Assembly: GCF_003544915.1 (NCBI RefSeq)
Contig: NZ_CP032097.1
Coordinates: forward strand, 1,798,001-1,862,000
Length of the DNA: 64,000 bases
DNA from: Arcobacter ellisii
GTDB taxonomy: Bacteria; Campylobacterota; Campylobacteria; Campylobacterales; Arcobacteraceae
Direction: 5' to 3'
In this document: in pieces, positions 9,373 to 18,391 of the stretch
Layout of the letters: every line of letters starts with the position of its first letter
Numbering within the stretch: the stretch's first letter is position 1
Position numbers and translations under genes: made by a program
The notes under the pieces: generated by a model
What the model saw: only the letters and a program-made list of their open reading frames with translations
Databases searched by the model: none
What the model was told of the DNA's origin: nothing

Positions 9373-10203
9373 ATGCCTACTTTAGATACTACTTATAAAC
9401 AAATTGAAAAAGCTATAAAATATATAGATGAAAACTTCAAAGAACACCCAAGTGTGGATGAAGTTGCCAAAAATATAGGTATGAGCAAATATCATTTTAT
9501 AAGAGTATTCAAAGAGTATGTAGGTGTTACTCCAAAACAATTTTTACATTGTGTAACCCTAAATTATGCAAAAGAACACATCAAAGAGTCCAAATCCATA
9601 CTAGACAGTAGTTTGGATATTGGACTATCTAGCACAAGCAGACTTCACGAACTTTTTGTAAATTTGATTGGAGTAACTCCAAAAGAGTGGAAAGAAAAAG
9701 GAAAAGATGTACAAATCACTTATGGTTTTGGACAAACACCTTTTGGTGAAGCACTAATTGGATTTACCGATAAAGGTATTTGTTATTTAGGTTTTATTGA
9801 TGACAATAAAAAAGATATTTTCCAAAGATTTAATGAACTTTGGGAAAATGCAAATCTAGTTTTTGATGAAAAACTTGCATGTGAATATTTAGAAAATATC
9901 TTTGTAAAAAACCAAAAATACCCTCTTTTAGTAAAAGGAACAAATCTTCAAATAAATGTTTGGAAAGCTTTATTAAATCTTCCAAATGGAATTGTTGCAA
10001 CTTATCAAGATATTGCAAACTACTTAGATAAACCAAAAGCTGTACGAGCAGTTGCAAGTGCTATTGGAAGAAATCATATTGGATATTTAATTCCTTGCCA
10101 CAGAGTCATAGCAAAAAGTGGAGCTATGAGTGGATATAGATGGGGCATTGAAAGAAAAAAAATTTTAATAGCCTACGAATCAGTTAATAATAACGATAAG
10201 TAG
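9373..10203 (+). CDS. ada: AraC-type regulator fused to O6-methylguanine-DNA methyltransferase (Ada-like)
   Basis: A 276-residue fusion. Residues 8-108 hold two AraC-type helix-turn-helix units (VDEVAKNIGMSKYHFIRVFKEYVG, then SRLHELFVNLIGVTPKEWK). Residues 115-270 are the methyltransferase, with the suicidal Cys242 in IPCHRVI and the downstream SGYRWGIERK. It removes methyl groups from O6-methylguanine by irreversible transfer to that Cys. The N-terminal zinc domain of E. coli Ada, which senses methyl phosphotriesters through four Cys, is missing, so any inducer-like role must work differently. This shortened architecture is common outside enterics. A GGAG site precedes the ATG. Confidence 0.9.
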   Translation: MPTLDTTYKQIEKAIKYIDENFKEHPSVDEVAKNIGMSKYHFIRVFKEYVGVTPKQFLHCVTLNYAKEHIKESKSILDSSLDIGLSSTSRLHELFVNLIGVTPKEWKEKGKDVQITYGFGQTPFGEALIGFTDKGICYLGFIDDNKKDIFQRFNELWENANLVFDEKLACEYLENIFVKNQKYPLLVKGTNLQINVWKALLNLPNGIVATYQDIANYLDKPKAVRAVASAIGRNHIGYLIPCHRVIAKSGAMSGYRWGIERKKILIAYESVNNNDK

Positions 10204-10214
10204 ACTATTTTTAG

Positions 10215-11387
10215 TTAAATAAGATTTTCTAAAACCTCTTCAAATCTATTAAAACCTTTTATCATCTCTTTTTTTGAAATAATTATTGGAGGTAAAAATC
10301 TAATAATATTTTTCCCTGATTTTAAAACTAAAAGACCATTTTTAAGTGAAGAGTTTATTATTTCATTTAACTTCTTTTCATCTTTTAAAACTAATCCTTG
10401 CATAAATCCAAAACCATTTTTTTGTAAAAATAAATTTGGATATTTATTTATAAAAAAAGCTAAATAATCATCAAAAAATTTGATATTTTGCTTTAATTTT
10501 CCACTATCTGAATATTTTTCTAAGATTTTTAAAACCTTATTACAAGTAGCTGTCGATAAAAAATTTCCTCCAAAAGTAGAACCATGATCACCAAAAGTAA
10601 AAACATCTTTCAAACTTGTCATCATAACACCAATTGGAATTCCACTTGCTAAACCTTTTGCTAAAGTTACAATATCAGGTTTTATTCCAAAATGTTGAGA
10701 AATTAAAAACTCTCCACTTCTATAAACTCCCGTTTGAACTTCATCAATTATCAAAAGTAGTTTTTTCTCTTTTAAAACTTTTTCTAGTTCTTTTACTAAA
10801 AGAACATCTTGCATAAAAATTCCACCCTCACCTTGAATCAACTCAAGCATAACAGCAACCGTAGAATCATCAATCAAAGAGATAGCCTCTTTTATATCAT
10901 TTGCATAAACAAATCCCTCAGGGAAGGGAGCAAAATATTTATGTTTATCCTCTTGAGCTGTTGCTTTTAAAGTTGCTATTGTTCTTCCATGAAAAGAGTT
11001 TTTTATAGTAATAATTTTATATTTTGGTGTTTCAAAAGCTGTATTTCCATACTTTCTAGCAAGTTTAATTGCACTCTCATTTGCTTCAGCTCCACTATTA
11101 CAAAAAAAGCATTTCATATCAAAACCACTTAAATTTACTATTCTTTTAGCACACTTTTCTTGTGGTTTTATATGATAAATATTTGAAGTATGTAAAACTC
11201 TTTTTGCTTGTTTATTTATGGTTTTTAACACTTTTTTATTTGCATAACCTAAACTATTTACTCCAACTCCTGAAGCAAAATCTATATAATCTTTTTCATT
11301 TTCATCAAATAAAACAGATTTTTTTCCTTTTACAAATCCAAGATCTAATCGCTTGTATAAAGGTAATAAATAACTATTTTCTTTCAT
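10215..11387 (-). CDS. argD: Class III aminotransferase, acetylornithine aminotransferase-like
   Basis: A 390-residue PLP aminotransferase of class III. It has the CNSGAEANESAIKLAR phosphate-binding motif, NSFHGRT, LELIQGEGG, LLIIDEVQTGVYRSG and the PLP-lysine motif TLAKGLASGIPIG, then GDHGSTFGGN. These are shared by acetylornithine and succinyldiaminopimelate aminotransferases, so it probably acts in arginine or lysine synthesis, although related diamine aminotransferases cannot be excluded. Length is normal. No arg genes lie beside it; the MOSC gene ends eight bases upstream, so the two may be cotranscribed. Confidence 0.85.
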   Translation of the reverse strand: MKENSYLLPLYKRLDLGFVKGKKSVLFDENEKDYIDFASGVGVNSLGYANKKVLKTINKQAKRVLHTSNIYHIKPQEKCAKRIVNLSGFDMKCFFCNSGAEANESAIKLARKYGNTAFETPKYKIITIKNSFHGRTIATLKATAQEDKHKYFAPFPEGFVYANDIKEAISLIDDSTVAVMLELIQGEGGIFMQDVLLVKELEKVLKEKKLLLIIDEVQTGVYRSGEFLISQHFGIKPDIVTLAKGLASGIPIGVMMTSLKDVFTFGDHGSTFGGNFLSTATCNKVLKILEKYSDSGKLKQNIKFFDDYLAFFINKYPNLFLQKNGFGFMQGLVLKDEKKLNEIINSSLKNGLLVLKSGKNIIRFLPPIIISKKEMIKGFNRFEEVLENLI

Positions 11388-11395
11388 AATTTATC

Positions 11396-12091
11396 CTATT
11401 CATGATAAGACAAAAATTGTTCGTCTTTCTCTTTTAATTTATATTTTTTAGCCAATGATTCTAAAAATGGTTTTCCCAAATCTTTGCAATTTAAAGCCTC
11501 TAAAACCAAACTTTCATCACTAATTGGAAAAGCAATTAATTGATTTAGTTTTTCTATTGTCAAATTTGGATTTGTCCTCTTTTCTAAAATAACCTCATCA
11601 TTTTGTGAAATTTCGCCCTCTTTTAAAACCTTTGCATAAAAACCTGTAAATCCACTATCAAAAATAAATTTTGTCATCTCTTTTTGGTTTGTATTTACAC
11701 TTAATTTCCAACAAGGTTGCCTTGGTTGTGTTATTTGAACTTTTGTTTCGCCTATTTTTAAAACATCACCAATACAAATATCTTTTTCACAAATATCAGA
11801 TAAAATTAGATTTTCTCCAAAGTAAGCCATATTTGTCATATCAAAAATATTATTAAAATGAGAATTTATTTTTTGGAAAGTTAATTGAGAAAATAAAAAC
11901 AAAGCTTTATTTTCTCCTCCATGATGAGCCAAATCAGCTTGAAAATCATCAATAAAACCTGTTTTTGTAAGATAAGCTTTTGATACTGGATATTTTTTGA
12001 TACCTGAAACTAACTCTTTTCGTTTACTATTTTCAAGTTTTGTAGAAGTTACTATTCCAACTTTTACATATAAAACATTTGCTATTTTCAT
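11396..12091 (-). CDS. MOSC domain protein (YiiM-like)
   Basis: A 231-residue cytoplasmic protein. Residues 40-165 match the MOSC fold: ADLAHHGGENKALFLFS near residue 53 and the signature QPRQPCWKLS near residue 120, whose Cys is the conserved MOSC residue. A C-terminal helical tail (about 170-230) matches the extra domain of E. coli YiiM, a molybdenum-cofactor enzyme that reduces N-hydroxylated bases such as 6-N-hydroxylaminopurine. A similar detoxifying role is inferred. It needs molybdenum cofactor, which ties it loosely to the moeA region further downstream. Confidence 0.85.
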   Translation of the reverse strand: MKIANVLYVKVGIVTSTKLENSKRKELVSGIKKYPVSKAYLTKTGFIDDFQADLAHHGGENKALFLFSQLTFQKINSHFNNIFDMTNMAYFGENLILSDICEKDICIGDVLKIGETKVQITQPRQPCWKLSVNTNQKEMTKFIFDSGFTGFYAKVLKEGEISQNDEVILEKRTNPNLTIEKLNQLIAFPISDESLVLEALNCKDLGKPFLESLAKKYKLKEKDEQFLSYHE

Positions 12092-12167
12092 CTTAAATAC
12101 TCCATTAATTAAAGAATATAAAAGTATAAGAAAATTATTAATTTATAACAATCCAATAATTGCTAAT

Positions 12168-13034
12168 TTAAACTTCAATACTATAAAAACAAGAAAAAAT
12201 CTCATCTTTATCTAAAGTTATCATTCCTTTTTTCTCTTCTAAATTTTGATTAGAACTATTTTCATCAGCAACTCCAAACCAAGGTTCTATACATAAAAAA
12301 GGTGCGCCACTAGGTTTTGACCAAATACCTAAATATGGAAAGTTCTCAAAATTTAGTTTTATAAAGTTTTCATTTTTTATATTTTTAAAAATTAGATTTT
12401 TTATATTCAAATCATTAAAAACCAAAGCATCATTTTTAAAAAGTTCTTCATTTAAAAATAGTTTTTTATCTTCAAATTTTAAATCCATACTATCATAAAC
12501 TAAACCCAACTCATTTAAAAAATATCTTTTTGAATTGTTTACTTCAAACTCTAAAAAATAATCCTCTTTTTTTAAATCCTTTTCTAAACTCCAATTAAAA
12601 GCAGGATGAGCTCCAATTGAAAAAAGCATTTTTTCATCACTTTTATTTTTTACTTTGTAAGAGATAATCAAACTACTTTTTTCAAGTTTATAAGACAAAT
12701 ACAACTCAAAATCAAAAGGATAAATTTCTAAACTCTTTTCATCAGAACAAAGTCTAAACTCTAAAAAATCATCTTTTTGTTCTATAATTTCAAACTCTTT
12801 ATCCCTTGCAAAACCATGTTGGCTCATATTGTATTTTTGATTTTTATAAAAATAATTATCCTTTTTTAATCTTCCAACTATTGGAAAAAGTATAGGAGAA
12901 TGTCTTGCCCAATATTTAGCATCACCTTGCCAAATATACTCTAAATCTTTGCCACATTTTTGTAAACTATTAAGTTCAGCTCCAAAAGACTTGATTTTTG
13001 CTTTTATAAACTCATTTTTTATTTCGTAATTCAT
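12168..13034 (-). CDS. Aldose 1-epimerase family protein
   Basis: A 288-residue protein of the galactose mutarotase-like fold. Recognisable blocks are the N-terminal IKSFGAELNSLQKCG, WQGDAKYWARHSPILFPIVG near residue 35, SQHGFARDKEF near residue 70, FSIGAHPAFNW (catalytic His region, about residue 140) and CIEPWFGVAD near residue 260. It probably interconverts alpha and beta sugars or recognises a sugar epimer. Its start codon overlaps the stop of the OXA beta-lactamase gene by four bases, so it is translationally coupled to it and read from the same promoter. Confidence 0.85.
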   Translation of the reverse strand: MNYEIKNEFIKAKIKSFGAELNSLQKCGKDLEYIWQGDAKYWARHSPILFPIVGRLKKDNYFYKNQKYNMSQHGFARDKEFEIIEQKDDFLEFRLCSDEKSLEIYPFDFELYLSYKLEKSSLIISYKVKNKSDEKMLFSIGAHPAFNWSLEKDLKKEDYFLEFEVNNSKRYFLNELGLVYDSMDLKFEDKKLFLNEELFKNDALVFNDLNIKNLIFKNIKNENFIKLNFENFPYLGIWSKPSGAPFLCIEPWFGVADENSSNQNLEEKKGMITLDKDEIFSCFYSIEV

Positions 13035-13798
13035 CTAATAATCCCTTTGATTTTTAGAGCTTCAATAGTAATTGCTTTTCTTTTTGGCAAATCATCTTTT
13101 GTTTTTGTATCTATGTTTGTAGCAAAAAACCAAACATCATCTTTTGTCTCTACATATCCCACGTACCAGCCATATTTTCCTTCCCAACCTGTTTTGGCTC
13201 GGATTATATAATCTTCACTTTTTTCATCTATCATTATCTCTTTTAAACTGTTCATATCTTCAAGTTTAAAAGGTAAATCATTTGTATAGAATCGTTTTAA
13301 AAATTTAATCTGTTCAAATGTTGTTATTTTTAAACTTTCATCTAACCAAAATCTTGTTATTTCATCACCTATTTTTTTATTTCCATAATCCAATTCTTTT
13401 AGATAATTTTTATATTTTTCAACTCCAATTTTTGAAGCAAACTCTTGATAACACCAAACACAAGAACTTTTAAAAGCAGTTAATAAAGTTTGGTCTTTAT
13501 TCCAAGATTCATACTCTCTTATTTTTTTATCCCAAACAATTAAAGAATCTTTTGTTACAACACCTTCATTTAAAGCAATTAAACTGTTTGGAATTTTAAA
13601 AGTTGAAGCAGGACTAAAAAACATTTCAGCCCTTTTGTCGTTGTAAATATAGATTTTTTTTGTATTTAAAGATTCAATAACAATAGTTCCCTCAACTTGT
13701 TTATTTTTGAAGATATTTTCAAGTTCTGTATCTTTGGCAAATAAAAAAGAGTTACATAATAAAAGTATTGTAAAAAAGAGTTTGATTTTTTTGTGCAT
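13031..13798 (-). CDS. blaOXA: Class D (OXA-type) beta-lactamase
   Basis: A 255-residue periplasmic serine beta-lactamase with a signal peptide (residues 1-21, LLLCNSFLFA). All class D landmarks are present: Ser65-Thr-Phe-Lys68 with the nucleophile and the lysine that is normally carboxylated, Ser112-Cys-Val114, Tyr138-Gly-Asn140, Trp151, Lys202-Thr-Gly204 and Trp211-Tyr-Val-Gly. Length is normal. Chromosomal OXA enzymes of this kind are known in Arcobacter. An AGGA site precedes the ATG. There is no insertion sequence nearby, so it looks intrinsic rather than acquired. The mutarotase gene downstream is coupled to it. Confidence 0.93.
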   Translation of the reverse strand: MHKKIKLFFTILLLCNSFLFAKDTELENIFKNKQVEGTIVIESLNTKKIYIYNDKRAEMFFSPASTFKIPNSLIALNEGVVTKDSLIVWDKKIREYESWNKDQTLLTAFKSSCVWCYQEFASKIGVEKYKNYLKELDYGNKKIGDEITRFWLDESLKITTFEQIKFLKRFYTNDLPFKLEDMNSLKEIMIDEKSEDYIIRAKTGWEGKYGWYVGYVETKDDVWFFATNIDTKTKDDLPKRKAITIEALKIKGIIR

Positions 13799-13868
13799 TT
13801 TGTAGTTCCTAAGTTTTAAGTAAAGTATTCTATAAAATCCTACCTTACTTAAATATTTTTTGAACTAA

Positions 13869-15251
13869 TTAGTTGTTTTTAAAGCCAGAATTTGTTCTTC
13901 TGTTTTTTGAAGTTGCTGATGTTTCACTTTTTTTTGAAGCAAATCTATTGTTATTTCCTCTTGGTTTTGCACTTGAAGATGAATTATCTTCAACTCTTTT
14001 TTTACCAAAACTTCTTTTAGAATTAGAAGTTGTCTCTTTTGGTTTTGCTGTTCTATTTTGGTTTGAACTATTACCTCTATTGCTTCTATTTCCTATTGGT
14101 TCTGCTTTGATATTTGGGTCAACTTTAAACCCTACTATTTCAATTTTTTTGATTTTTTGTTTGATTAATTTTTCAATTCCCCATAAATAATCATGTTCAT
14201 CAATACAAACCAAAGATATAGCCTCACCTGTATTTCCAGCCCTTCCTGTTCTTCCGATTCTATGAACATAATCTTCTGCGATATTTGGTAATTCAAAGTT
14301 TATAACATGGGGAAGATTATCGATGTCAATTCCCCTTGCAGCTATATCTGTTGCCACAAGAACTCTTACATTTCCTAACTTGAAATCATCTAAAGCTTTT
14401 GTTCTTGCACTTTGTGATTTATTTCCATGAATTGCTGCTGAACTTATTCCATCTTTTACAAGTGCTTCACTAAGTTTGTTTGCACCATGTTTTGTTCTTG
14501 TGAAAACCAAAACTTGTTGCCAGTTGTTTTTATTTACTAGATGTAATAAAAGCTCTTTTTTTCTTTCTCTATCAACTAAATGAACACTTTGTTCGACTTT
14601 ATGTGAAGTACTGTTTGTCTTTGCTGCTTCTATTGAAACAGGAGAGTTCAATAAACTATCTGCTAGTTTTTTAATATCATCAGAGAAAGTTGCTGAAAAA
14701 AGTAAATTTTGTCTTTGTTTTGGTAAAATTGCAAGAACTTTTCTAATATCATTTATAAATCCCATATCAAGCATTCTATCTGCTTCATCCAAGATAAAAA
14801 ATTCAATTTTTGTTAAATCTAAACAATCTTGAGAAACTAAATCAAGTAGTCTTCCAGGAGTTGCGATTACAATATCAACACATTTTTTTAAAAGTGAAAT
14901 TTGAGGATTTATTCCAACTCCACCAAAAATAACAGCTGATTTAAAAGGAAGATATTTCCCATAAGTTTCAACACTTTGAGCAACTTGCGCTGCTAATTCT
15001 CTTGTTGGAGTTAAAATCAATGCTCTAACATGAGATTTTTTATCTTTTGAATAAGAAGTTTTTAATCTTTGTAATAGAGGAAGTGTAAATCCAGCTGTTT
15101 TTCCAGTGCCTGTTTGAGCCGCTGCTAAAACATCTTTTTTTGATAAAATCACAGGAATTGATTTTGACTGTATTGGTGTTGGCGTTGTATAACCCTCTTC
15201 TTTAATTGCACGAAGAAGTTCTGCACATAAACCTAATTTTGAAAATGACAT
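13869..15251 (-). CDS. rhlE: DEAD-box RNA helicase, RhlE-like
   Basis: A 460-residue ATP-dependent RNA helicase. The motifs occur in order: the Q motif with [20 protein letters not shown] (motif I), [29 protein letters not shown] (DEAD, motif II), LFSATF (motif III), [12 protein letters not shown] and [12 protein letters not shown] (motif VI). Residues beyond 380 form a low-complexity basic tail rich in Asn, Arg, Ser and Lys, typical of RhlE and used for RNA binding. It likely helps ribosome assembly or RNA decay. An AAGGTAC site precedes the ATG. The 250 bases upstream hold no gene and probably contain its promoter and that of ycaO. Confidence 0.94.
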   Translation of the reverse strand: MSFSKLGLCAELLRAIKEEGYTTPTPIQSKSIPVILSKKDVLAAAQTGTGKTAGFTLPLLQRLKTSYSKDKKSHVRALILTPTRELAAQVAQSVETYGKYLPFKSAVIFGGVGINPQISLLKKCVDIVIATPGRLLDLVSQDCLDLTKIEFFILDEADRMLDMGFINDIRKVLAILPKQRQNLLFSATFSDDIKKLADSLLNSPVSIEAAKTNSTSHKVEQSVHLVDRERKKELLLHLVNKNNWQQVLVFTRTKHGANKLSEALVKDGISSAAIHGNKSQSARTKALDDFKLGNVRVLVATDIAARGIDIDNLPHVINFELPNIAEDYVHRIGRTGRAGNTGEAISLVCIDEHDYLWGIEKLIKQKIKKIEIVGFKVDPNIKAEPIGNRSNRGNSSNQNRTAKPKETTSNSKRSFGKKRVEDNSSSSAKPRGNNNRFASKKSETSATSKNRRTNSGFKNN

Positions 15252-15501
15252 AAGTACCTTGTTTTTTATAAACCTACAGAAGTTATAAACTAAAGTTCCG
15301 ATCTAGGTTGAATAATTTGAGTTTAATTGAGTTGTAAATTGAATACAAAAACGAAGTCAGGCATAGACCGATGTATGCTGAAATTAGGGAATTGTATCAT
15401 AATTTTTTACAATAATTGTTATTTTTAAAACTAATACTACTTTTTTAGCTATACTGTCAGCCTCACAAATAAAAATAATACAAAGAAAGAACAAAAATCA
15501 A

Positions 15502-17127
15502 ATGAATTTATTATCAAAAAACTCTCCGGTAGAACAATCAATTTTAAAAATGAAAGCTGTATTAAAAGATGTTGGTTGTGAAGCCTCATTTTCACAAGAA
15601 AAACACCCTTTAGAAAACTGCTTTTCAGTAAACTTAGCTTCAAACGAAGCTCCAAATCATATCTATTCAAATGGAAAAGGAACAATTTCTGATGCTTCAA
15701 TAGCTAGTGCTTATGGAGAATATATCGAGAGATTACAAACTAACAACTTTTTTATAGATTTTCATTTACCAAATAGAAAATATTACCCTGATGAAGTTGC
15801 TTTTGATTTTGGAGGAGATTATTTAACCCCTGAATTAAAAAAAATCTATGATGCAAATGGTGAATTAGAACCAAAAGATTTAGTGGATTTTAACAGTGAT
15901 TATATGGACAAAATCGTAGCATTGCCATTTATCAAAGAATCGACAAAAGAAAAAACATATATTCCAATAAATATTTTAAGTAACCTTTTTGTGAGCAACG
16001 GACTTGCAACTGGAAATACAGCAAATGAAGCAAAAGTTCAGGCACTTAGTGAAATCTTTGAAAGATATTCAAAAATCGCTATTATCAAAGAGGGTTACGC
16101 ACTTCCACAGTTTCCAGATGAAGTTGTAAAATCATTTCCAAAAGTTTATAAAGATGTTCAAACATTAAGAGATTTAGGTTATATCATTGAAATTTTAGAT
16201 GCAAGTTTGGGTGGAGTTTTCCCTGTAACTGCAATTTCACTAATAAACACTAAAAACAATACTCTGTTTGTATCTTTTGGAGCTCACCCTATTTTAGAAG
16301 TAAGTTTAGAAAGAACTATGACAGAACTTATGCAAGGAAGAGATTTAACAAATCTTGATGCCTTTGAAATTCCAACTTTTGATATGAGTTTAGTGGCTGA
16401 TAGTTTTAACTTAGAAGCTCACTTTATTGATTCAAATGGAAAATTAGGTTTCCCATTTTTAAGCACTAAAAAAAGTTTTGAATATGCTCCTTGGAAATAT
16501 GAAGGGAACGGAAGTGATGATGAATATGCATTTTTACTTGATATTTTAAAATCTCAAAACAGAGAAATGTATATGAGAGAATATACATATTTAGATTTTT
16601 ACTCTTGTCAAATGATTGTTCCAAATTTCTCAGAGGTTTATCCACTTGATGACATGGTTTATAACAACAAAAACAATGGAAAACTTATCCGAGATATGGT
16701 TTTAAACTTTGAAAAATATGATGTAAATGATATTTTAGACACTGTTGATAGTTTAGATGATTCTTTAAATATGCAGTTATATATTGGTGTTATTTTTGAA
16801 GAAAACTTCACAATGGGAGATTTCAAAGCTCAAATGTTACTTTTATTAGAAGAGTATGATGATGCTTTAGAAATTTTAGAATTTTCAAACAATAAATTTG
16901 GTCATTTAGTAGCTCAATTAATCAGAATGCAAAATGATGGTCTTGAATGGGAAAACTATGAAACTGCTTTGTATAATGTTTATGGAAAAGAAAAAATCCA
17001 AAAAGCTGTTGATATTCTTGAGGGAAATGGTTATTTAATAAATAGAACTCTACACAAAGATTATAACAATATGTTAAGTATGTTTGATAAATTGGAAGTG
17101 AAAAAATTGGCTTTTTATAAAAACTAA
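15502..17127 (+). CDS. ycaO: YcaO-domain protein (OsmC/YcaO family, RimO-associated type)
   Basis: A 541-residue protein with the N-terminal block of E. coli YcaO (CFSVNLASNEAPNHIYSNGKG), followed by the YcaO cyclodehydratase domain. Nucleotide-binding features visible are ASAYGEYIERLQ near residue 72, EAKVQALSEIFERYSK near residue 175 and SLERTMTELMQGR near residue 272. E. coli YcaO helps RimO add the methylthio group to ribosomal protein S12, and this length and layout fit that group rather than a peptide-toxin enzyme. No precursor peptide or dehydrogenase gene lies nearby. The start lacks a strong ribosome site. Confidence 0.88.
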   Translation: MNLLSKNSPVEQSILKMKAVLKDVGCEASFSQEKHPLENCFSVNLASNEAPNHIYSNGKGTISDASIASAYGEYIERLQTNNFFIDFHLPNRKYYPDEVAFDFGGDYLTPELKKIYDANGELEPKDLVDFNSDYMDKIVALPFIKESTKEKTYIPINILSNLFVSNGLATGNTANEAKVQALSEIFERYSKIAIIKEGYALPQFPDEVVKSFPKVYKDVQTLRDLGYIIEILDASLGGVFPVTAISLINTKNNTLFVSFGAHPILEVSLERTMTELMQGRDLTNLDAFEIPTFDMSLVADSFNLEAHFIDSNGKLGFPFLSTKKSFEYAPWKYEGNGSDDEYAFLLDILKSQNREMYMREYTYLDFYSCQMIVPNFSEVYPLDDMVYNNKNNGKLIRDMVLNFEKYDVNDILDTVDSLDDSLNMQLYIGVIFEENFTMGDFKAQMLLLLEEYDDALEILEFSNNKFGHLVAQLIRMQNDGLEWENYETALYNVYGKEKIQKAVDILEGNGYLINRTLHKDYNNMLSMFDKLEVKKLAFYKN

Positions 17128-17163
17128 TTTGTTATAATCAATTAAAATTTTTAAAGGGAAATC

Positions 17164-17541
17164 ATGCAATATATAGAAATATCAAATAAAAGTGTACAAG
17201 AAGTTGTAAATTCTATTAAAGAAGTGGCATCAAAATATAGTTTTGGAGTTTTAAATGTTTTAAATATTCAAGAAACTCTTAAATCTAAAGGTAAAAATTT
17301 AGAAAATGAGTGTCAAATAATTGATATTTGCAAACCCTCTTATGCAGAAGAATTTTTAAATGAAGATATTTCTTTATCTATAATTATGCCTTGTAGAATT
17401 GCAGTTTATACACAAGATGGTGAAACAACTATTGCTTTAAACTCAATAGTTCAATTGGTTGATGATATAAATCCTGATTTGATTGAACTTGCACAAAGAG
17501 TACAAGAAGAACTTTTAGAACTAATTGATGAAGTGAAATAA
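17164..17541 (+). CDS. DUF302 domain protein
   Basis: A 125-residue soluble protein. Its blocks match DUF302: the N-terminal VQEVVNSIKEVASKYSFGVLNVLNIQETLKSKG segment, the ICKPSYAEEFL stretch with a conserved Cys, SIIMPCRIAVYTQDG with a second Cys, and the C-terminal helical end. DUF302 proteins are small alpha/beta proteins of unknown role, often near sulfur or redox genes. A TTATAAT promoter box (about 17131-17137) and AAAGGGA ribosome site precede it. Three bases separate it from the next gene, so the two form an operon. Confidence 0.8.
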   Translation: MQYIEISNKSVQEVVNSIKEVASKYSFGVLNVLNIQETLKSKGKNLENECQIIDICKPSYAEEFLNEDISLSIIMPCRIAVYTQDGETTIALNSIVQLVDDINPDLIELAQRVQEELLELIDEVK

Positions 17542-17544
17542 ACT

Positions 17545-18021
17545 ATGATAAGTCCAATTGATGCAAGTACCATAAATAGCGTTTCGCAACTAATACAACT
17601 CTCTGTTGCGCCTGTTTTTTTACTTGCAGGTGTTGCTGGACTTTTAAATGTATTTACAGGAAGACTTTCAAGAATTATTGATAAAGTTGATAGACTTGAT
17701 AAATACGAAAATGAGAATATTGAGCTTTTAAAAAACAATGAAGAAATTTATTCAAAAATTGAACAAAGAAGAAAATTTCTTACAATGAGAATGAAAAATA
17801 CAAATTTAGCTATTTTATTTTGTACAACAACAGGATTATTAATCGCCTTAGTAATTGTTACAATGTTTTTAAGTGCTATTTTTGATTTTAAAGATTCACT
17901 TCTTATTGCAATTCTTTTTATTCTTGCTATGGGTTCTTTGATTATTTCTTTATTTTTATTTCTAAGAGAAATTTTTTACACGACATCTTTCATAAAGAGT
18001 AAGTTAAGTTATATTCCTTAA
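17545..18021 (+). CDS. DUF2721 family membrane protein
   Basis: A 158-residue integral membrane protein. It matches DUF2721 by the N-terminal SQLIQLSVAPVFLLAGVAGLLNVFTGRLSRIIDKVDRL segment, a hydrophilic helical middle and two further hydrophobic segments (about residues 85-108 and 115-140). Function is unknown. It follows the DUF302 gene by three bases and ends at a bidirectional terminator. Confidence 0.8.
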   Translation: MISPIDASTINSVSQLIQLSVAPVFLLAGVAGLLNVFTGRLSRIIDKVDRLDKYENENIELLKNNEEIYSKIEQRRKFLTMRMKNTNLAILFCTTTGLLIALVIVTMFLSAIFDFKDSLLIAILFILAMGSLIISLFLFLREIFYTTSFIKSKLSYIP

Positions 18022-18043
18022 AAGAGTTTTTTCCTCTTTTAAT
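18019..18043. terminator. Bidirectional terminator hairpin
   Basis: The inverted repeat TTAAAAGAG / CTCTTTTAA with a seven-base loop overlaps the stop codon of the DUF2721 gene and precedes the end of a small minus-strand gene, so it can serve both. T-rich sequence follows on each strand. Confidence 0.65.
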
Positions 18044-18051
18044 TAAAAATT

Positions 18052-18189
18052 TATACTTTTTACAATAAGTTTTGTTTTTTCTATATTTAATCCAGCTTTT
18101 GAACTAGCGTCTTCTAAACTTTCATTATTTTGTAAAAGTCTTAATAAAACTTCGATTTTTTTGTTTGTTTTTATATGTGTAATTGACAT
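18052..18189 (-). CDS. Small protein, 45 residues, unknown
   Basis: The minus strand encodes MSITHIKTNKKIEVLLRLL followed by 26 more residues (with QNNESLEDASSKAGLN in the middle). It reads like a short helical protein with a helix-turn-helix-like pattern. A clear AAAAAGGA ribosome site lies eight to nine bases before the ATG, and the gene ends at a terminator it shares with the DUF2721 gene. These signals make it a likely real small gene despite its size. I do not recognise the family. Confidence 0.5.
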
Positions 18190-18364
18190 ATTATTTTTCC
18201 TTTTTATTCTTCAATTCAATGAAGTTATTAAAAGATAAATATGAGCTTGTTGTCTAAATGAGTAATATTAACAGTGTGAGAATCAATAAAAGGCAAATAA
18301 CAGATGAAACTCGAATTCATCTTATGTGGACACAGTATAACTGAATAAAAAAATAAAAGCAAGG

Positions 18365-18391
18365 GGTTAGAGTTTAAATTAAACTCTAACC
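18365..18391 (-). terminator. Terminator of the chemoreceptor gene
   Basis: A near-perfect palindrome with arms GGTTAGAGTTTAA and TTAAACTCTAACC overlaps the last codons and stop of the chemoreceptor gene. On the minus strand it is followed by GCTTTTATTTTTTTATT, giving the U-run of an intrinsic terminator. Confidence 0.65.
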
